Assembly: GCA_026119855.1 (NCBI GenBank) | Contig: JAOWBW010000016.1 | Span: 1,550,001 to 1,614,000, forward strand | Direction: 5' to 3' | DNA from: Campanula takesimana | Lineage: Eukaryota > Streptophyta > Magnoliopsida > Asterales > Campanulaceae | Length of the DNA stretch: 64,000 nt | Part shown: positions 1-11,098 of the stretch, one piece after another | Numbering within the stretch: position 1 is the stretch's first letter | Layout: each line of letters starts with the position of its first letter | The notes under the pieces: generated by a model | The model's input: only the letters and a program-made list of their open reading frames with translations | Told to the model about the DNA's origin: nothing | The model's database searches: none | Made by a program: the position numbers and the translations under genes

Positions 1-444
1 TGGGTATAGGATGATGAGTGAGAAAAGTGTTGAATGAGGGATTAAACAAACCATTGTAGGGTGTTTTGTTGAATGAGTGTTGAATGGATGAGTTGGAAGA
101 GAGAGAAGCTGATGTGGAGTAATAAAGTGGGTGTTGAATAGCTTTTTTTGTTGAAACCATTGTGCATGGTCTTATTGGATTCACTGGGATAGGGTCTCTT
201 AGATGGATAATGGATTGTTGGATCCAGCTGTCCATGTTTTATTGCAGAAAACTGACTGACAGTATCAAAAACCCACCAAATCCTTGCTTATGCCAGCGGA
301 ATTGAATCTCTCTTTTGACAGCTGTTCATGTTTTATTGTGAAACTTTTACACTTTTTTTTAAACCTTTTTTCACAAGTATTTGATGGTTGCAGGGGCGGG
401 CCCAGGATTTGTCTCTAGTGGGTGCTAAAAAAAATCATCTCGCC

Positions 445-1058
445 TAGACGTGTCCATTGCCGGTTAACCGGCAGTTAGCCGGTTATAACCGGCGGTTGAG
501 AAGACGCCGGAGGTCTAACCGTAACCGCCCAGGCTAACCGGCCCTAACGGTTAAGGTTAGGCGGTTAACCGGTTAACCGGTTAAACCGGTTAAGCCGGTT
601 AAACCGTCTGCCTTTTTCATTATTATTTTTTTTTTTTTTAACTGAAAAATGTCAAAAAAGTGACTGAAATCTGAAAATTTAACTGGAAAAAGTCAAAAAA
701 CTGACTGGAAACTGGAAATTTAACAGAAAAATGTCAAAAAACTGACTGGAAAGTGGAATTAACTGACTGAAAACTAACAAACTAACTGGAATTGTTTAAA
801 AACTAACTGGAAATTCGAAATTTAGGTGTGTCAGCCGGTTCAACCGCCGGTTATAACCGCCGGTTTGACCGGTTACTCAACCGACGGTTATAACCGCCGG
901 TTGGCCGGTTCCCCTAAACCTTAACCTTAACCGGACCGGCCATATACGGTTCACGTCCGAAACGGTTGGCCGGTTAGCCGGTTGGCCGGTTTTGACCGGT
1001 TTTGACCGGTTAGAAAACCGCCGGTTAGCCGGTTCCGGTTGATTTTTGGACACGTCTA
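445..1058. mobile_element. hAT-type MITE full of ccggtt words, nested in the larger hAT element
   Basis: The ends are tagacgtgtcca and its exact complement tggacacgtcta. Both flanks carry the same 8 bases, atctcgcc (437-444 and 1059-1066), a perfect target duplication. The two arms (about 455-610 and 830-1045) are packed with the word ccggtt and its variants, which gives a strong potential hairpin around a plainer centre with repeated aactgact words. It has no coding capacity. The perfect duplication shows that it inserted after the outer element at 391-1792. Confidence 0.88.
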
Positions 1059-1253
1059 ATCTCGCCTAATAATAGCATTCAACTCTATTGTTACATTGTG
1101 CGACGAATTTTATTCTATGTATTAGGGAAAACCACAAAATAAAATTTAAAACTAAAAAAACTAAAAAATAAATTACATTTCATTGAAACTTTCTTAATAC
1201 AACATTAATTTCAAACTCTTGGATTCCTTTTATAGTGAAGATGAAAAACAGTA

Positions 1254-1527
1254 CTCCCTTCGGTCCAAAATAACTGTCGTTTTTTTACTTTTCACAAAGA
1301 TTAAGAAATGCAATTATTAAGGCATATTAATGGTGAAAGTTCCATGGTTACCCTTATTTATTGTTCAACTTTCTTACATTATTACACTCACTAAGTCAAT
1401 TAATAAAGTAAAACAACTTCCAATGCAAGGGTAAATAAGGAATTTTAATTGTTTTGACTCAAAAGTGACAATTATTTTGGACCAAAAAAATTGCTTAAAA
1501 GCGACAGATATTTTGGACCGGAGGGAG
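1254..1527. mobile_element. Stowaway MITE (Tc1/mariner type)
   Basis: It starts ctcccttcggtccaaaata and ends with the near complement ggaccggagggag, and it is flanked by TA on both sides (1252-1253, 1528-1529). The size of 274 bp and the terminal ctccctccgtcc-type repeat are typical of plant Stowaway elements. It lies inside the hAT element 391-1792 but outside the inner MITE. Confidence 0.85.
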
Positions 1528-2195
1528 TAGTATATTTCTTCAAGTAAAAAGATGGGAAAAAAAAAATGGGGAAAGAGCACAAAAAAAAGGTGGGTAGGTG
1601 CACATTACAAGGTTTGAACCGGAGACCTGTAAAAGCATTATGAGCTCCTATTCCACCTTAGCTAGCGGCTTCATAGTTTTTCTAAGCACAAATTAATTTA
1701 TATATCACGTTATTACTACTCAGTAATTTTTTTAAAAAATAAATCCAGTGGGTGCCGTGGCCCCCACTGGTACCTTTGTGGGTCCGCCCCTGGATGGATG
1801 GTTGAGTTCTTGATGTTATCTGACATTGATCTCATGTAGTTACATTTTTGGCACGTGCATGGTAGTTGATTTTTGATTTATCTCATTGTGTGCCAACCAT
1901 CTTGCCATATCTTGTGTCATGTAGTGCGTCAATCTTGAGCAAACCGCTTTCTTACTGACCTAAACATTTTGGTTTTCGCATCACAAAAGCGAAAATCCTA
2001 GTAGCAAAATTTGTTCAAGGGCTTGCAAACCTCCAGGCTTTTCTACACAGTTTGACGTTTATTTCACGCATAGCACAAGCCAATTGTAGTTATGAACGTG
2101 TTTTTTTTATTGAGACATAAATTGTCTTTTCATCATCCATCATCTGTAAAAATGGCAGGTTTGAAAGTAGATACATTGACACTGCTACGGATATA

Positions 2196-2447
2196 CTTCC
2201 TCCGTCCCACTCGAAATAGGTCAAATTTCTATTTTGGGTATCCTGCTCGAAATAGGATATCCCAAACTTGAAAGTTTTTGTTACTTCACTAGTCATACTT
2301 GCAACAACTTTTCATTTAATATTTCATTTTCTCTCTCCTTCATGCTTACAACTCCTACTCTTTAAACCACCTTTTTCAATAAAATATTTATATTCCTTAA
2401 TCACCGTGTCAGAACTAAGAATCCTATTTCGAGCGGGATGGAGGAAG
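2196..2447. mobile_element. Stowaway MITE
   Basis: The ends cttcctccgtcccactcg and cgagcgggatggaggaag are inverted repeats, the flanks are TA (2194-2195, 2448-2449) and the length is 252 bp. The inner repeat extends over ctcgaaatagg. No coding content. Confidence 0.85.
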
Positions 2448-2794
2448 TACTATTTATGGGTTTCAAGTAGTGACAGTAATGGGCCTATCCATGGTTATCC
2501 ATACAAAATTTTCAATGCTTTCAATTTCAACTATTGTACAGTGATCAACAGTTGCCTAGTACAATAGTTCAAAGTGTTGTAGGATTCTAATGGATAGTTG
2601 TGGATAAGCCCATTGCCACCCCTAGTTTCAAGCATGGGTTCTGTGTTATTGATTGTTTTAAACTTTGAATGCTCTCAAATATTTGCCCCACCAAAGTCAT
2701 TACGAAATTGCATCATTAGTACGTTATTAACTCCTTCATTCGTGTTTGCCTTTTAAGCTAATCCTGATCACTTGTGTTGATGTGTCTGTTGAAG

Positions 2795-3136
2795 GCAGTG
2801 TGTTATCTGAATACTTTCGGTGTGGATTTCAGAGGCGGCCTTTTCCATTTCAAGGATGGGGAACCTGCAAAATTTAAATCCATGACTGGTGTAAGTTTTC
2901 AAGTAATATTTGTTTGAATCTCAGTGTATGAATAGTAGGAAAATCAATTAGTCTTTGATTTGGAATCATGCTTCTTACTATTGAGATGGTAAAAGTTGAG
3001 TAATTGCCACAAAAGGCTAGTATCTGTTTGTTCTAAAATTTTAGCTTTTGGGAAATAATTGCTTATGTTACATCATTTTTTCTAGGATGTTCTGTTGTAT
3101 ACTGCAGATACCCGTAACATTCACTCTGTCGATAAG
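2795..3136 (+). CDS. Two exons of a probable Fe(II)/2-oxoglutarate dioxygenase-like gene (partial)
   Basis: Two short coding blocks can be joined. The first (about 2795-2890) follows an intron-like AG, encodes a segment containing LNTFGVDFRGGLFHFKDGEP, and ends at ggt|gtaagt. The second (3086-3136) follows tttttctag, encodes 17 residues containing YTADTRNIHSVDK, and ends before gtatat. The joined text reads in one frame with GD at the junction. The GG-x-FxF-x-DG block followed by a TxxRNxHSV block matches the C-terminal half of plant 2OG-Fe(II) oxygenase (prolyl-hydroxylase-like) domains, where the later His is a metal ligand. The ends of the gene are not visible: upstream exons would lie before the hAT insertion or outside the window, and I find no convincing next exon before 4686. 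It could be a live gene with large introns or a gene fragment. Confidence 0.5.
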
Positions 3137-4686
3137 GTATATAACGATCACTCTCATTGTCATCATTCTTGTTTAATTTGATTCATCTTATTTTGGTCTT
3201 GGATGTGCTTTAAGCTGTAACACTCATATGATTATGCAAACTTGACTTGGGACAGGCCCAACTTCTTTATGAACTTGAGCTAATTCTAGATTTAGATTAG
3301 GCATGTTTAATTAAACCAAATGTAGAGAGTCACTTGATAGCCTGACAAGCCCAAACAATTATACGAGCTTAGCTCGTGATGAATTATCCTTAAGAGCTCA
3401 AATTACCTTTGCAATTGCACATTAATTAATCAAATATTCTGCCGTTTGTATCGCCTTTAACAATATATTATTCAAAGCTCGTTTCTACTACGCCAATCTC
3501 TTTGAGCTTTTCTTGTTTGTATCGGTTTGCCCAACTTTGAGCTAAGTCAAGCTAAGCTATAACGCTGAAGCTTCAATGTACTTGCTCTTGATACAAGTGA
3601 AGCTGATAAAAGGATACCCACTTATTTTATGAGCAGATCTTGGCCTTTGGGCTCTAAATTTTCATTTGAGCTCAACCTGAATCTGAGGTAGGTTTCGCTG
3701 AAAAAGCTGAGAGTGGTTGGTATTCTTTTTGTTATCTTTTACAAGTTATGGTTAAGCGGTTCTATCTAGCCTTTCCCAGGGAAATTAGTTGAAATCTGAT
3801 AAAAGTTTATTTTCCAGAAGCGTTAGATTTTTCAGTAAAATCAGCATCTCTCGTGATCATGCGACCTCTGTTTTGGTTCATTAAATGAACTTCATTTCAC
3901 TCTCATTTTTTAAGTTGACCGTAAATTTTATACCTTTTAACACCACTAACATCACCATGTATTTACTATTCACCTTTCTCCATTTGACTACCGCCCCTTC
4001 CCTTCCTTCACCACCCCAGCAATCAAATCCTACTTTATCAGAGAATTTCGAAAATTCATCTCTTATATACACCAAATCTTTACGTGTATAATGGTTCATT
4101 TGTGGTTGTGGGTGGTGGTGGGGCATCGGTGGATGGCCTAGTAAACTTCAAAATCCTCTTTACCATCGCAATCAATCTAAAGGTATTGAGGTTCGGGATT
4201 TTGGGGGGTTGGTTATTAGTTGATTATTCTTGATGTTGTCGATAGTTAACCTGATTAGGAGGGAAAAGAGACGAGGGAGAGGAAGGGGAATGGGTACAAT
4301 AGACATGGGTAAAAGAGGGGAAGAACGGTGTAGGGGGCCGGGGGTGGTAGATGCATGCTTTGTTAGGGACAAAATCAACTTTTAGTCCTTTCAGTTTTAA
4401 AATTTTCATTTGATCCCTTAAGGAGTAATATCCATGATGGTCGAACTCAGGTACGAGTATCTAACACGGGTCCGATCATCCAAAATTTTAGGATTTCACA
4501 CCAAATGTAGAGTTAAATAGCCACATACATACCCATACGCACACCCTACCCACGCCCACACTCATGTCCTATGAACACATGTACTTCGGCAATTCATGGG
4601 TACAAGCATCACAAAGTAACGTCAATTTCAAATTAACTTCATGTGCACCTTACTAAATGGAAGCTCATCCATGTGCTTCTTCTACG
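3137..4686. other. Non-coding stretch, no gene recognised
   Basis: The short open frames here overlap on both strands and show no recognisable domain. Part of it would be intron if the oxygenase gene continues. A GGTGG/GGGGAA-rich patch lies at about 4100-4345. I see no element ends until the Ty3 complex begins at 4692. Confidence 0.5.
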
Positions 4687-6190
4687 ATAATTGATGTAGG
4701 AGCGAAGACAGCGAGAATGCCAGCATCGCAGACCAGGCGCCCGCCCGCTAGTCAACAAGCCCCCGCCTGTAATTAGTTTCAACATCAGCCATGTTTCTGC
4801 CATGATCAAGCGCCCGCTTGGTACAATTCAAGCGCCCGCCCGCCGTTCCGACCTGTTTTAGCGCAGTTGCGTTATTTTATTTTATGCTTGATAAACACTA
4901 GGGTATTTTGGTATTATTTGTTAAACTAGGGTTTGTTATTTTGTTAGGAGTCTAGTAGGGTTTGTTAGTAGTATAAATACTTTTCTTTCATTGTTCTAGG
5001 GTTACAACTTTTATTTTATCAATTGAACTTTTGTTCTTGGAGATTTATCTCTCTTTATTGGTGGATTCCAAGTTTATTGTGTTTTAGGGTTCATCGCTTG
5101 TGAACTTGACACGCCCCAAGTCCCGGGATTCCCTAATAGAACCTCGAACCTGGTGCGCGTAACTAACAAGATACAAGAAACTAATGGGAAACAGGAACAA
5201 TACCTGTTAAAAACAAAACTGACATGATATATATACTCAAGAGTAGGGAGCTAAGATAGCTCACACCAGTTCTAGACCAAGAAAATTAAAACCAAAATGG
5301 TTACATACAGCGGAAGACATGCCTAGCAAATAAGCTGGCATCAAGGACTGTCTAGGGACAACAAATACTACCCCAATACAAGCCCAGAGTTTATTAACTC
5401 ATACAAGATCGTCCTTACCAAAGTATAAAAGGACACTAGTCTCAAACAAGAACATCCTGCTGAGTAAGTTCCCAGCTAAGTCGAGCCTCACTGCGTACTA
5501 TCCCCTGCTTTCCTGGGGGGGGGGAAACAATTAAACAAATAAATGGTGAGATAAATCTCAGTAAGCTATTAACATGCAACTATATGTCATGATATCATGT
5601 AATACAAGTGGATACTCAAGTAATCATATATCAAGTATCATCAAGTAACAAGTATAGGAGAGGCTGAGCCAACCCAACAAGTAATCAAGCTCAAGAAATG
5701 ATCAGGTAACAAGTAGTCAAGTAGTGTGAGAGGCTAAACCAGCTCACCAAGATGCACATAGGCCTATCACGCATTGTACCTGAATCCTTCCTTATTTCTC
5801 CCAAGAATACCATTTGTTGTCGATGCTTTTCTAGCTGAGGACAACCAAGAACAAGAACAAGAACTGCTGTGCAGTATATAAGAAGACCTGGTAACCAGTG
5901 TCATCCACAAGAACAAGATCCACGAGGTGTTCAAGACAATCGCATTCACTTAGGTCAGGCTTATTGCTCTAACCAAGGAAGCTATGCCCTTACTATGGAC
6001 GGTAGTAAGGGGTCAAGCGGAAATACATAGGGACCCGATTGTCACTTAAACCCCAGCTCTCGCGACAAGCGTGAACCTATATATTTTCGAACAAGCAAGG
6101 AGAACCAGCTGGACTTACCAAGAATGCACAAGTAGATGTTTACTTGAACTACGAGAATAGAACTAAGTCCCATATTAGTGGACCAGTCTT

Positions 6191-6304
6191 TATGCACCAT
6201 GTAATCATGTATCATGTGCTCACGAGAATATGCACCATGTAGTTATGTATCATGTGCTCACAAGAATATGCACCATGTAATTATGTATCATGTGCTCATG
6301 AGAA
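6191..6304. repeat. Three tandem copies of a 38-bp unit
   Basis: The unit begins tatgcaccatgtaat and ends with gagaa or aagaa. Three consecutive copies differ at a few positions. It lies inside the solo LTR. Confidence 0.85.
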
Positions 6305-7147
6305 TACAAGTACCCATACGCAATTATTGCGAATACAAACCAAGATAACACTGGAACATAAGGTGTCCATGTAACACGATCAATCCAAGTAAGAGTCCAT
6401 TAATAACAGACTTCAGTCAAGTAGTAGGGTATATCACTTTGTCACATGCCCAGTTTGCACGTACATATTCATCTCACGTTTAACACATTAAAGTGTCTAT
6501 CACGATACCCTTACTATCAAGTAGAGCCCAATACCTTAGACTCTAAACACGTAGTAGAATAGGTCACATCATACCTAGTCACAATTATATCTCAAGTATA
6601 TGTATCGTTAGTAATCGAATACATTTTCTAACACATATTGTGTTCTGTAACCATTCTTATTAATTTAAATCATAGTATTCACGATTATATGAATTATCTT
6701 CATATTACACTAGTCCCTATTTTCTTTAGGAACCCATTTCAAGACAAGATATCTTCTTTATTCTTTATATACTTTATTAAGTATATACATGATTAAAACC
6801 AGTCACTAGCACTTTAGTGTTTGTTCATAACACTTACAATACACACGTATCAAATTCAAGTATGTAGTAGAGTTAATCATTCTCTATCTAGTTCCATAAC
6901 CCAATTCTTTGGTTATTCATACCATGTACCAATCAATCAAGAAGCCACATTCTATCAAGTAAATATATGCAAAATTCGCATATACACATCAAGACTCTTT
7001 CAAGTTTATTACCATACACCTATATTGGTGTCAAGGCACGTACAAGATTTTATAATCTTATATTCAAGTCTTAATCCAATTATTTGGATGTTCAAGTCAT
7101 GTACAAGGTTTTATTGTCTTATACTTCAAGTTACTGTCTCAACTTAA

Positions 7148-7207
7148 GACATTCAAGACATTCAGGACATTCAAGACATTCAGGACATTCAAGACATTCA
7201 AGACATT
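7148..7207. repeat. Decamer minisatellite (gacattcaag)
   Basis: About six head-to-tail copies of a 10-bp unit alternate between acattcaaga and acattcagga. It is inside the solo LTR and has no evident coding meaning. Confidence 0.85.
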
Positions 7208-9148
7208 TAATACATTTACAAGATTTTATCACCTTATTTCCAAGTTCTCAATCCATTTCTTTGGATGGTTAAACATGTACAAGAGTTAAACATCTTACAC
7301 TTCGAGTTCAAGCTAGGAAGATGAATTATACATCTTTCACGAATTATTTTCAAATCCGTTTCTTAGGACATTCAAGCTCAATTCATTAATTGGTGCCCCT
7401 AAAGTACACAAATATTTACTTCAAGACACATAAAAGAGTTACTACTCTTATACTCAAGTTGTCATTTAATTATGATTCAAGTCCACTTTTTATTTGTTCA
7501 CAAAGGGACTATTTTCAGTACTAGAGTGTTCTACAACACTCATCTAGGCTATCTAGGGTAATACCCTAAACCTAGACCAAGAATACTTCGAGTTCACATT
7601 AAATAAAATGAGCTATACAACTCATACTTACAAGTTCATAATCCCCTACATAGGATATTCGAGCTCAAGACACTAATTTGGTGCTCTCAAGGTGCACAAA
7701 CATAGGTTCCAAGACAAGCATAACACATAAGTGCTTGTTCATAGCACTTTCAAGACACATAAAAGAGTTCTTCCTTTTATACTCAATTTCTCATTTGAGT
7801 TCTATAAGTGTCCATGTACAAGACTAAGTTCTCATTTTAATTAAATGAGTATTCATGTTTAAGACCAAGTTCTGATGCCCCTAAGGTGTCACAACACTTG
7901 CTAGGACATCTTATACTAAGGTGATATACCTTAACTAGAGTTACTTCCAACTTATACAAACTTTAAACAATATTTTGTTTTTCAGGTAACTGTGCGGTCG
8001 CCCAAAATGGCCTGTGCGGTCGCACACAAGCAGGTCAATTCCTTTGAAAAACCTTTCAGAAAGATGGGCGGTCGCCCAAGGGTTTTTGTGCGGTCGCACA
8101 AGGTACTAAAATACGAAATTTTCATTTCTTTACCAGGTTAAGAAATTTCCCGTCCCAAGCGTAGGAGTAACTTTTATTAACTCTTAGGCAATACCCAAAA
8201 CATTATTTCAGGCTCAATTCATTTCTTTTACCGTCCCATAAATAATAGGACAATTTCCTTTTATTCCAATTTAATATTTCACCGTCCCCAAAAGTATAAG
8301 TACAATTTTATATTATACTAATATACCCATTTAGAGATACTTCCATTCATTTTCCCGTACCACAAATAATGGTACAATTTTTCTAATAATATTTAAATCC
8401 AGTTACTATTTTACCGTCTCACGAATAGGAGTGTAATTTCCTACTACTCTTTAACACACCCAGGAGGTTAACCAAGTTTAAACACTTTTTAAGTTTCTTT
8501 CATTCATACGCAGTATGTTTATACTCCCTTCGTCTCAAAATTACAAGTATCACAAAAATTGCTCAAAACACAATTTTAACACGAACAAGTAGCGGGAATA
8601 ACATATATGCATGTTATTACAAGTAAGGAGGAGTCAATAACTTACCTAGTAAAAAATCAAGTTGACCCAAATTAAATTCTGATCGGCAGGAAACGCTCTA
8701 TTCAACGCCACGAATATTTATCCGGGACCAGAATCATGAACAGAGAGATAACTAAGCTCGAGGAGTCGAGAATAGGGTAAAAGATTAACTTTCTCTCTGA
8801 GACAGAGAGAAAGTACGAGAAGAAACATGAAAATGAAATGCCTTTCTCAGGCAAACACATGATATACTTGGAACTTTCCAAGAATTGCAATTTGGACCCT
8901 CAAGTTTCACTAATTACAAAAAGGCCCCTAAACTTTCAACTTTGACATTTAACCACCTTAACTTTCTAACGCAGTTAAATAATTAACTCAAATAAAATAG
9001 CATATAAATATGCTAGCCAAGAATTTAACAAGCAAGTCAAGAATTTAACAAATAAGTCAACTATTTAACGAGATTAAGGATGGGCGTTACAGAACTCTTG
9101 TGATTAGTGCGCTAATCACGAAATCTATCGCTTCCGTGCTGCGTCAGT

Positions 9149-9160
9149 TGGAATCAGAGC
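9149..9160 (+). promoter_or_regulatory. Primer-binding site, altered
   Basis: The sequence directly after the LTR reads tggaatcagagc, one base away from tggtatcagagc, the usual complement of the initiator tRNA-Met 3' end in plant retroelements. Confidence 0.75.
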
Positions 9161-9195
9161 AGGCCATATCCTGTCTTTTGCATCACTGATTCGTT

Positions 9196-10122
9196 ATGGG
9201 GGATCAAGGAGCAACAAAAGGTGATATCGAGGGTATGACTACCGCTATCACCAACGCTATCGCTGTTTTATCAACGCAGATCGTTGCATTGGCAACCGCA
9301 CAACAAGGTCAAAACGTTAATCAGAACCGTAGAGGTGAGAGAGACAGGGTTAATCAAGTTCGAGATCCAGTTCGACGTCCTCAAGGGACAGAAAATTGGG
9401 ATGAAGGGGATTCCAGATCTAATGACGAGGTTATTCATGAAATCGATTTTCGATTGGATCGTGCTCGACAACGGGAACAATATTTCCTAGCGTTAGAGGA
9501 AGAAGAACTCGACGAAGCGGACAAGCATGATCGACGTGTGCAGAAATATAAATCAATCAGAGATCTGAATCTAGCAGCAAGGGAGAGAGTACTTAGGCAG
9601 TGACATAGGATGGATGCCAAATTTTATGCTAACAAAGCCGATCACTACACTGCCAAAATTCAGAAACTAGAAGCGCGTAGATCTGCAGTCTATGAACGTG
9701 CTGAAGAAGAACGTCGGGTTCAGTTCGAGGTTTTGTTGCAGAATAACAAAAATTGTACTCAAGAAGAACGGCGCGGGGAAAGTCTCCACCGCGTCGAGCC
9801 GATTGAAAAGGAAGGTTCAGACTCAAACGGAGAAGAATTAGTTGTAGTCAACTCCGCGAATCAGGATCTACAAATAATGAATGAAAGTTTCAATGGAGAG
9901 AAGATTAATAATTATTTTCTGTCCGTGGTTGAAGAATCAGTTTTAAGGGCAACAATTCGAGAATCAAATAATGAAGGTTTGATTATTTATTGTGGAAAAG
10001 TCGTTTTGTATCGAATTGTGCTTAAGGAGTCGATCTACTCAAAATATTTATTCAAGTGGAACGGAACTTTCCAAGCTTCGGAGATGAACTCGGGGATGAG
10101 TTATTTTGAAGAAGCGGTGACT
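9196..10122 (+). pseudogene. Non-autonomous Ty3 module 1: gag-start fused to a coiled-coil ORF of unknown function (one stop)
   Basis: The frame starts MGDQGATKGDIEGM, the same N-terminus as the gag of the gag-protease module at 11099. After about 70 residues it leaves gag and enters a charged, helix-rich segment (around EELDEADKHDRR and AKIQKLEARRS) that should form a coiled coil, followed by a C-terminal block ending YLFKWNGTFQASEMNSGM near the 3' LTR. No zinc knuckle, protease, RT or integrase motif is present. The only break is a TGA at 9601-9603 where the other copies have CGA, a C-to-T change. Three more copies (13508, minus 16650, 17185) keep the same layout. The function is unknown. 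Structural or packaging use is possible because the gag start, leader and LTR ends are kept. Confidence 0.7.
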
Positions 10123-10572
10123 GATGTAGGAGCGAAGACAACGAGAATGCCAGCACCGCTGACCAGGCACCCGCCCGCTAGTCAACAAGCGCACACCTGT
10201 AATTAGCTTCAACATCAGCCGTGTTTCTGCCATGATTAAGCGCCCGCTTGGTACAATTCAAGCGCCCGCTCGTCGTTCCAACCTGTTTTAGCGCAGCTGC
10301 GTTTTTTTATTTTATGCTTGATAAACACTAGGGTGTTTTGGTATTATTTGTTAAACTAGGGTTTGTTATTTTGTTAGGAGTCTTGTAGGGTTTGTTAGTA
10401 GTATAAATACTTTTCTTTCATTGTTCTAGGGTAACACTTTTATTTTATCAATTGAACTTTTGTTCTTGGAGATTTATCTCTCTTTCTTGGTGGATTCCAA
10501 GTTTATTGTGTTTTAGGGTTCATCGCTTGTGAACTCTTGTGATTAGTGCGCTAATCACGAAATCTATCGCTT
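10122..10572 (+). repeat. LTR-A, second copy, 3' end cut
   Basis: It begins tgatgtaggagcgaag after the end of module 1 and follows the other LTR-A copies up to ctatcgctt, where the last 13 or so bases are replaced by ggaatgccaac and a new LTR begins. The junction falls in the word cgcttggaatg, which also occurs inside LTR-B, so short homology may have guided the join. Confidence 0.8.
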
Positions 10573-10583
10573 GGAATGCCAAC

Positions 10584-11049
10584 TGATGTAGGAGACGAGG
10601 AGGCCCGACGAGAAGCTTTCCAGGCACCCGCTTGAAGCCTCCCGAGCGCCCGCTTACTTGGTATTGTTTCTAGCGGAGGGTTTCTGATCAGCGCGAGCGC
10701 CCGCCTGGGTGTGACCAGGCGCCCGCTTGGAATGTCGCCAGATTTTTATTGTTTGCGTTTTATTGTTTTTCTGCGTATGACTTTAGGGCAGTTTGGGGAT
10801 TATTGTTTGTTTAGGTATTTTGTTAGACTAGGGTTAGTTGTTAGGAGTATAAATACTTCTCTTTCATTGTTCTAGGGTTCACAGCTTTTATTATTAATTG
10901 AATTTATTTCAAAGAGATTTTCTCTTTTATCTGGTGGATTCCAGGTTTTCTTGGTGGATTCCAAGGTAATTGTGTTTAGGGTTCATCGCTTGTGAATTCT
11001 TGTGATTAGTGCGCTAATCACGAATATCTATCGCTTCCGTGCTGCGTTA
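10584..11049 (+). repeat. LTR-B, first copy
   Basis: It begins tgatgtaggagacgagg and ends gctgcgtta (other copies end tca). It is about 466 bp. Its U3 half differs from LTR-A but has the same style: gcgcccgc words, then the TATA-like gtataaatac (about 10848), then gattagtgcgctaatcac near the end. The following primer-binding site is altered to tggcatcagagc. Confidence 0.8.
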
Positions 11050-11098
11050 GTTGGCATCAGAGCAGGCCATATCCTGTCTTTTGCATCACTGATTCGTT

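Larger units (their letters stand above)
391..1792. mobile_element. Non-autonomous hAT-type element (Tip100-like ends)
   Basis: The left end reads caggggcgggcccagg and the right end reads the complement of caggggcggaccc, so the element has terminal inverted repeats of at least 13 bases with one mismatch. The 8 bases outside are gatggttg on the left and gatggatg on the right, an 8-bp target duplication with one difference, as expected for hAT transposons. No transposase reading frame is present, so it must have been moved in trans. The interior contains a second hAT MITE (445-1058) and a Stowaway MITE (1254-1527). Resemblance of the ends to Tip100-type elements is from memory of that family and is inference. 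Confidence 0.8.
5107..9091 (+). mobile_element. Solo LTR, 3,985 bp, inserted in LTR-A
   Basis: It starts tgacacgccccaagtcc and ends gatgggcgttaca, the TG..CA imperfect inverted ends (tgtaac-gcccc type) seen on long LTRs of chromovirus-like Ty3 elements. Both flanks carry gaact (5102-5106, 9092-9096). The other LTR-A copies show the empty site gtgaactcttgtgatt. I see no primer-binding site, polypurine tract, coding region or second copy of the ends inside, so a solo LTR left by LTR-LTR recombination is the simplest reading. It contains small tandem repeats at 6191-6304 and 7148-7207 and gtgcggtcgc words at about 7990-8105. A non-coding LARD-type element is the alternative. Confidence 0.75.
4692..9146 (+). 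repeat. LTR-A, left outer copy, split by a solo LTR
   Basis: The LTR starts tgatgtaggagcgaag and ends gctgcgtca. Without the 3,985-bp insertion and one duplicated gaact it is 465 bp, matching the other LTR-A copies. It contains several gcgcccgc words upstream of a TATA-like agtataaatac (about 4970), which is a plausible U3 promoter. The tail with gattagtgcgctaatcac is a short palindrome shared by all three LTR subfamilies. Confidence 0.85.

Noticed and set aside
1..390. Coding exon in the first 390 bases
   Set aside because: Only short frames interrupted by stops; could be intron of the oxygenase-like gene but nothing supports an exon.
3885..4126. Overlapping short frames on both strands near 3.9-4.1 kb
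   Set aside because: No domain, no splice signals and low-complexity composition; they mirror each other on opposite strands.
7148..7207. CRISPR-like short repeats
   Set aside because: Contiguous decamers without spacers in a plant LTR. The 71-bp array at 59640 likewise lacks unique spacers. No CRISPR is expected in a plant nuclear genome.
6821..7272. Open frames of 60-108 codons inside the long solo LTR, one with HSRHSGHSRH repeats
   Set aside because: The histidine-serine repeat is a translation of the gacattcaag minisatellite. The frames fall within non-coding LTR DNA.
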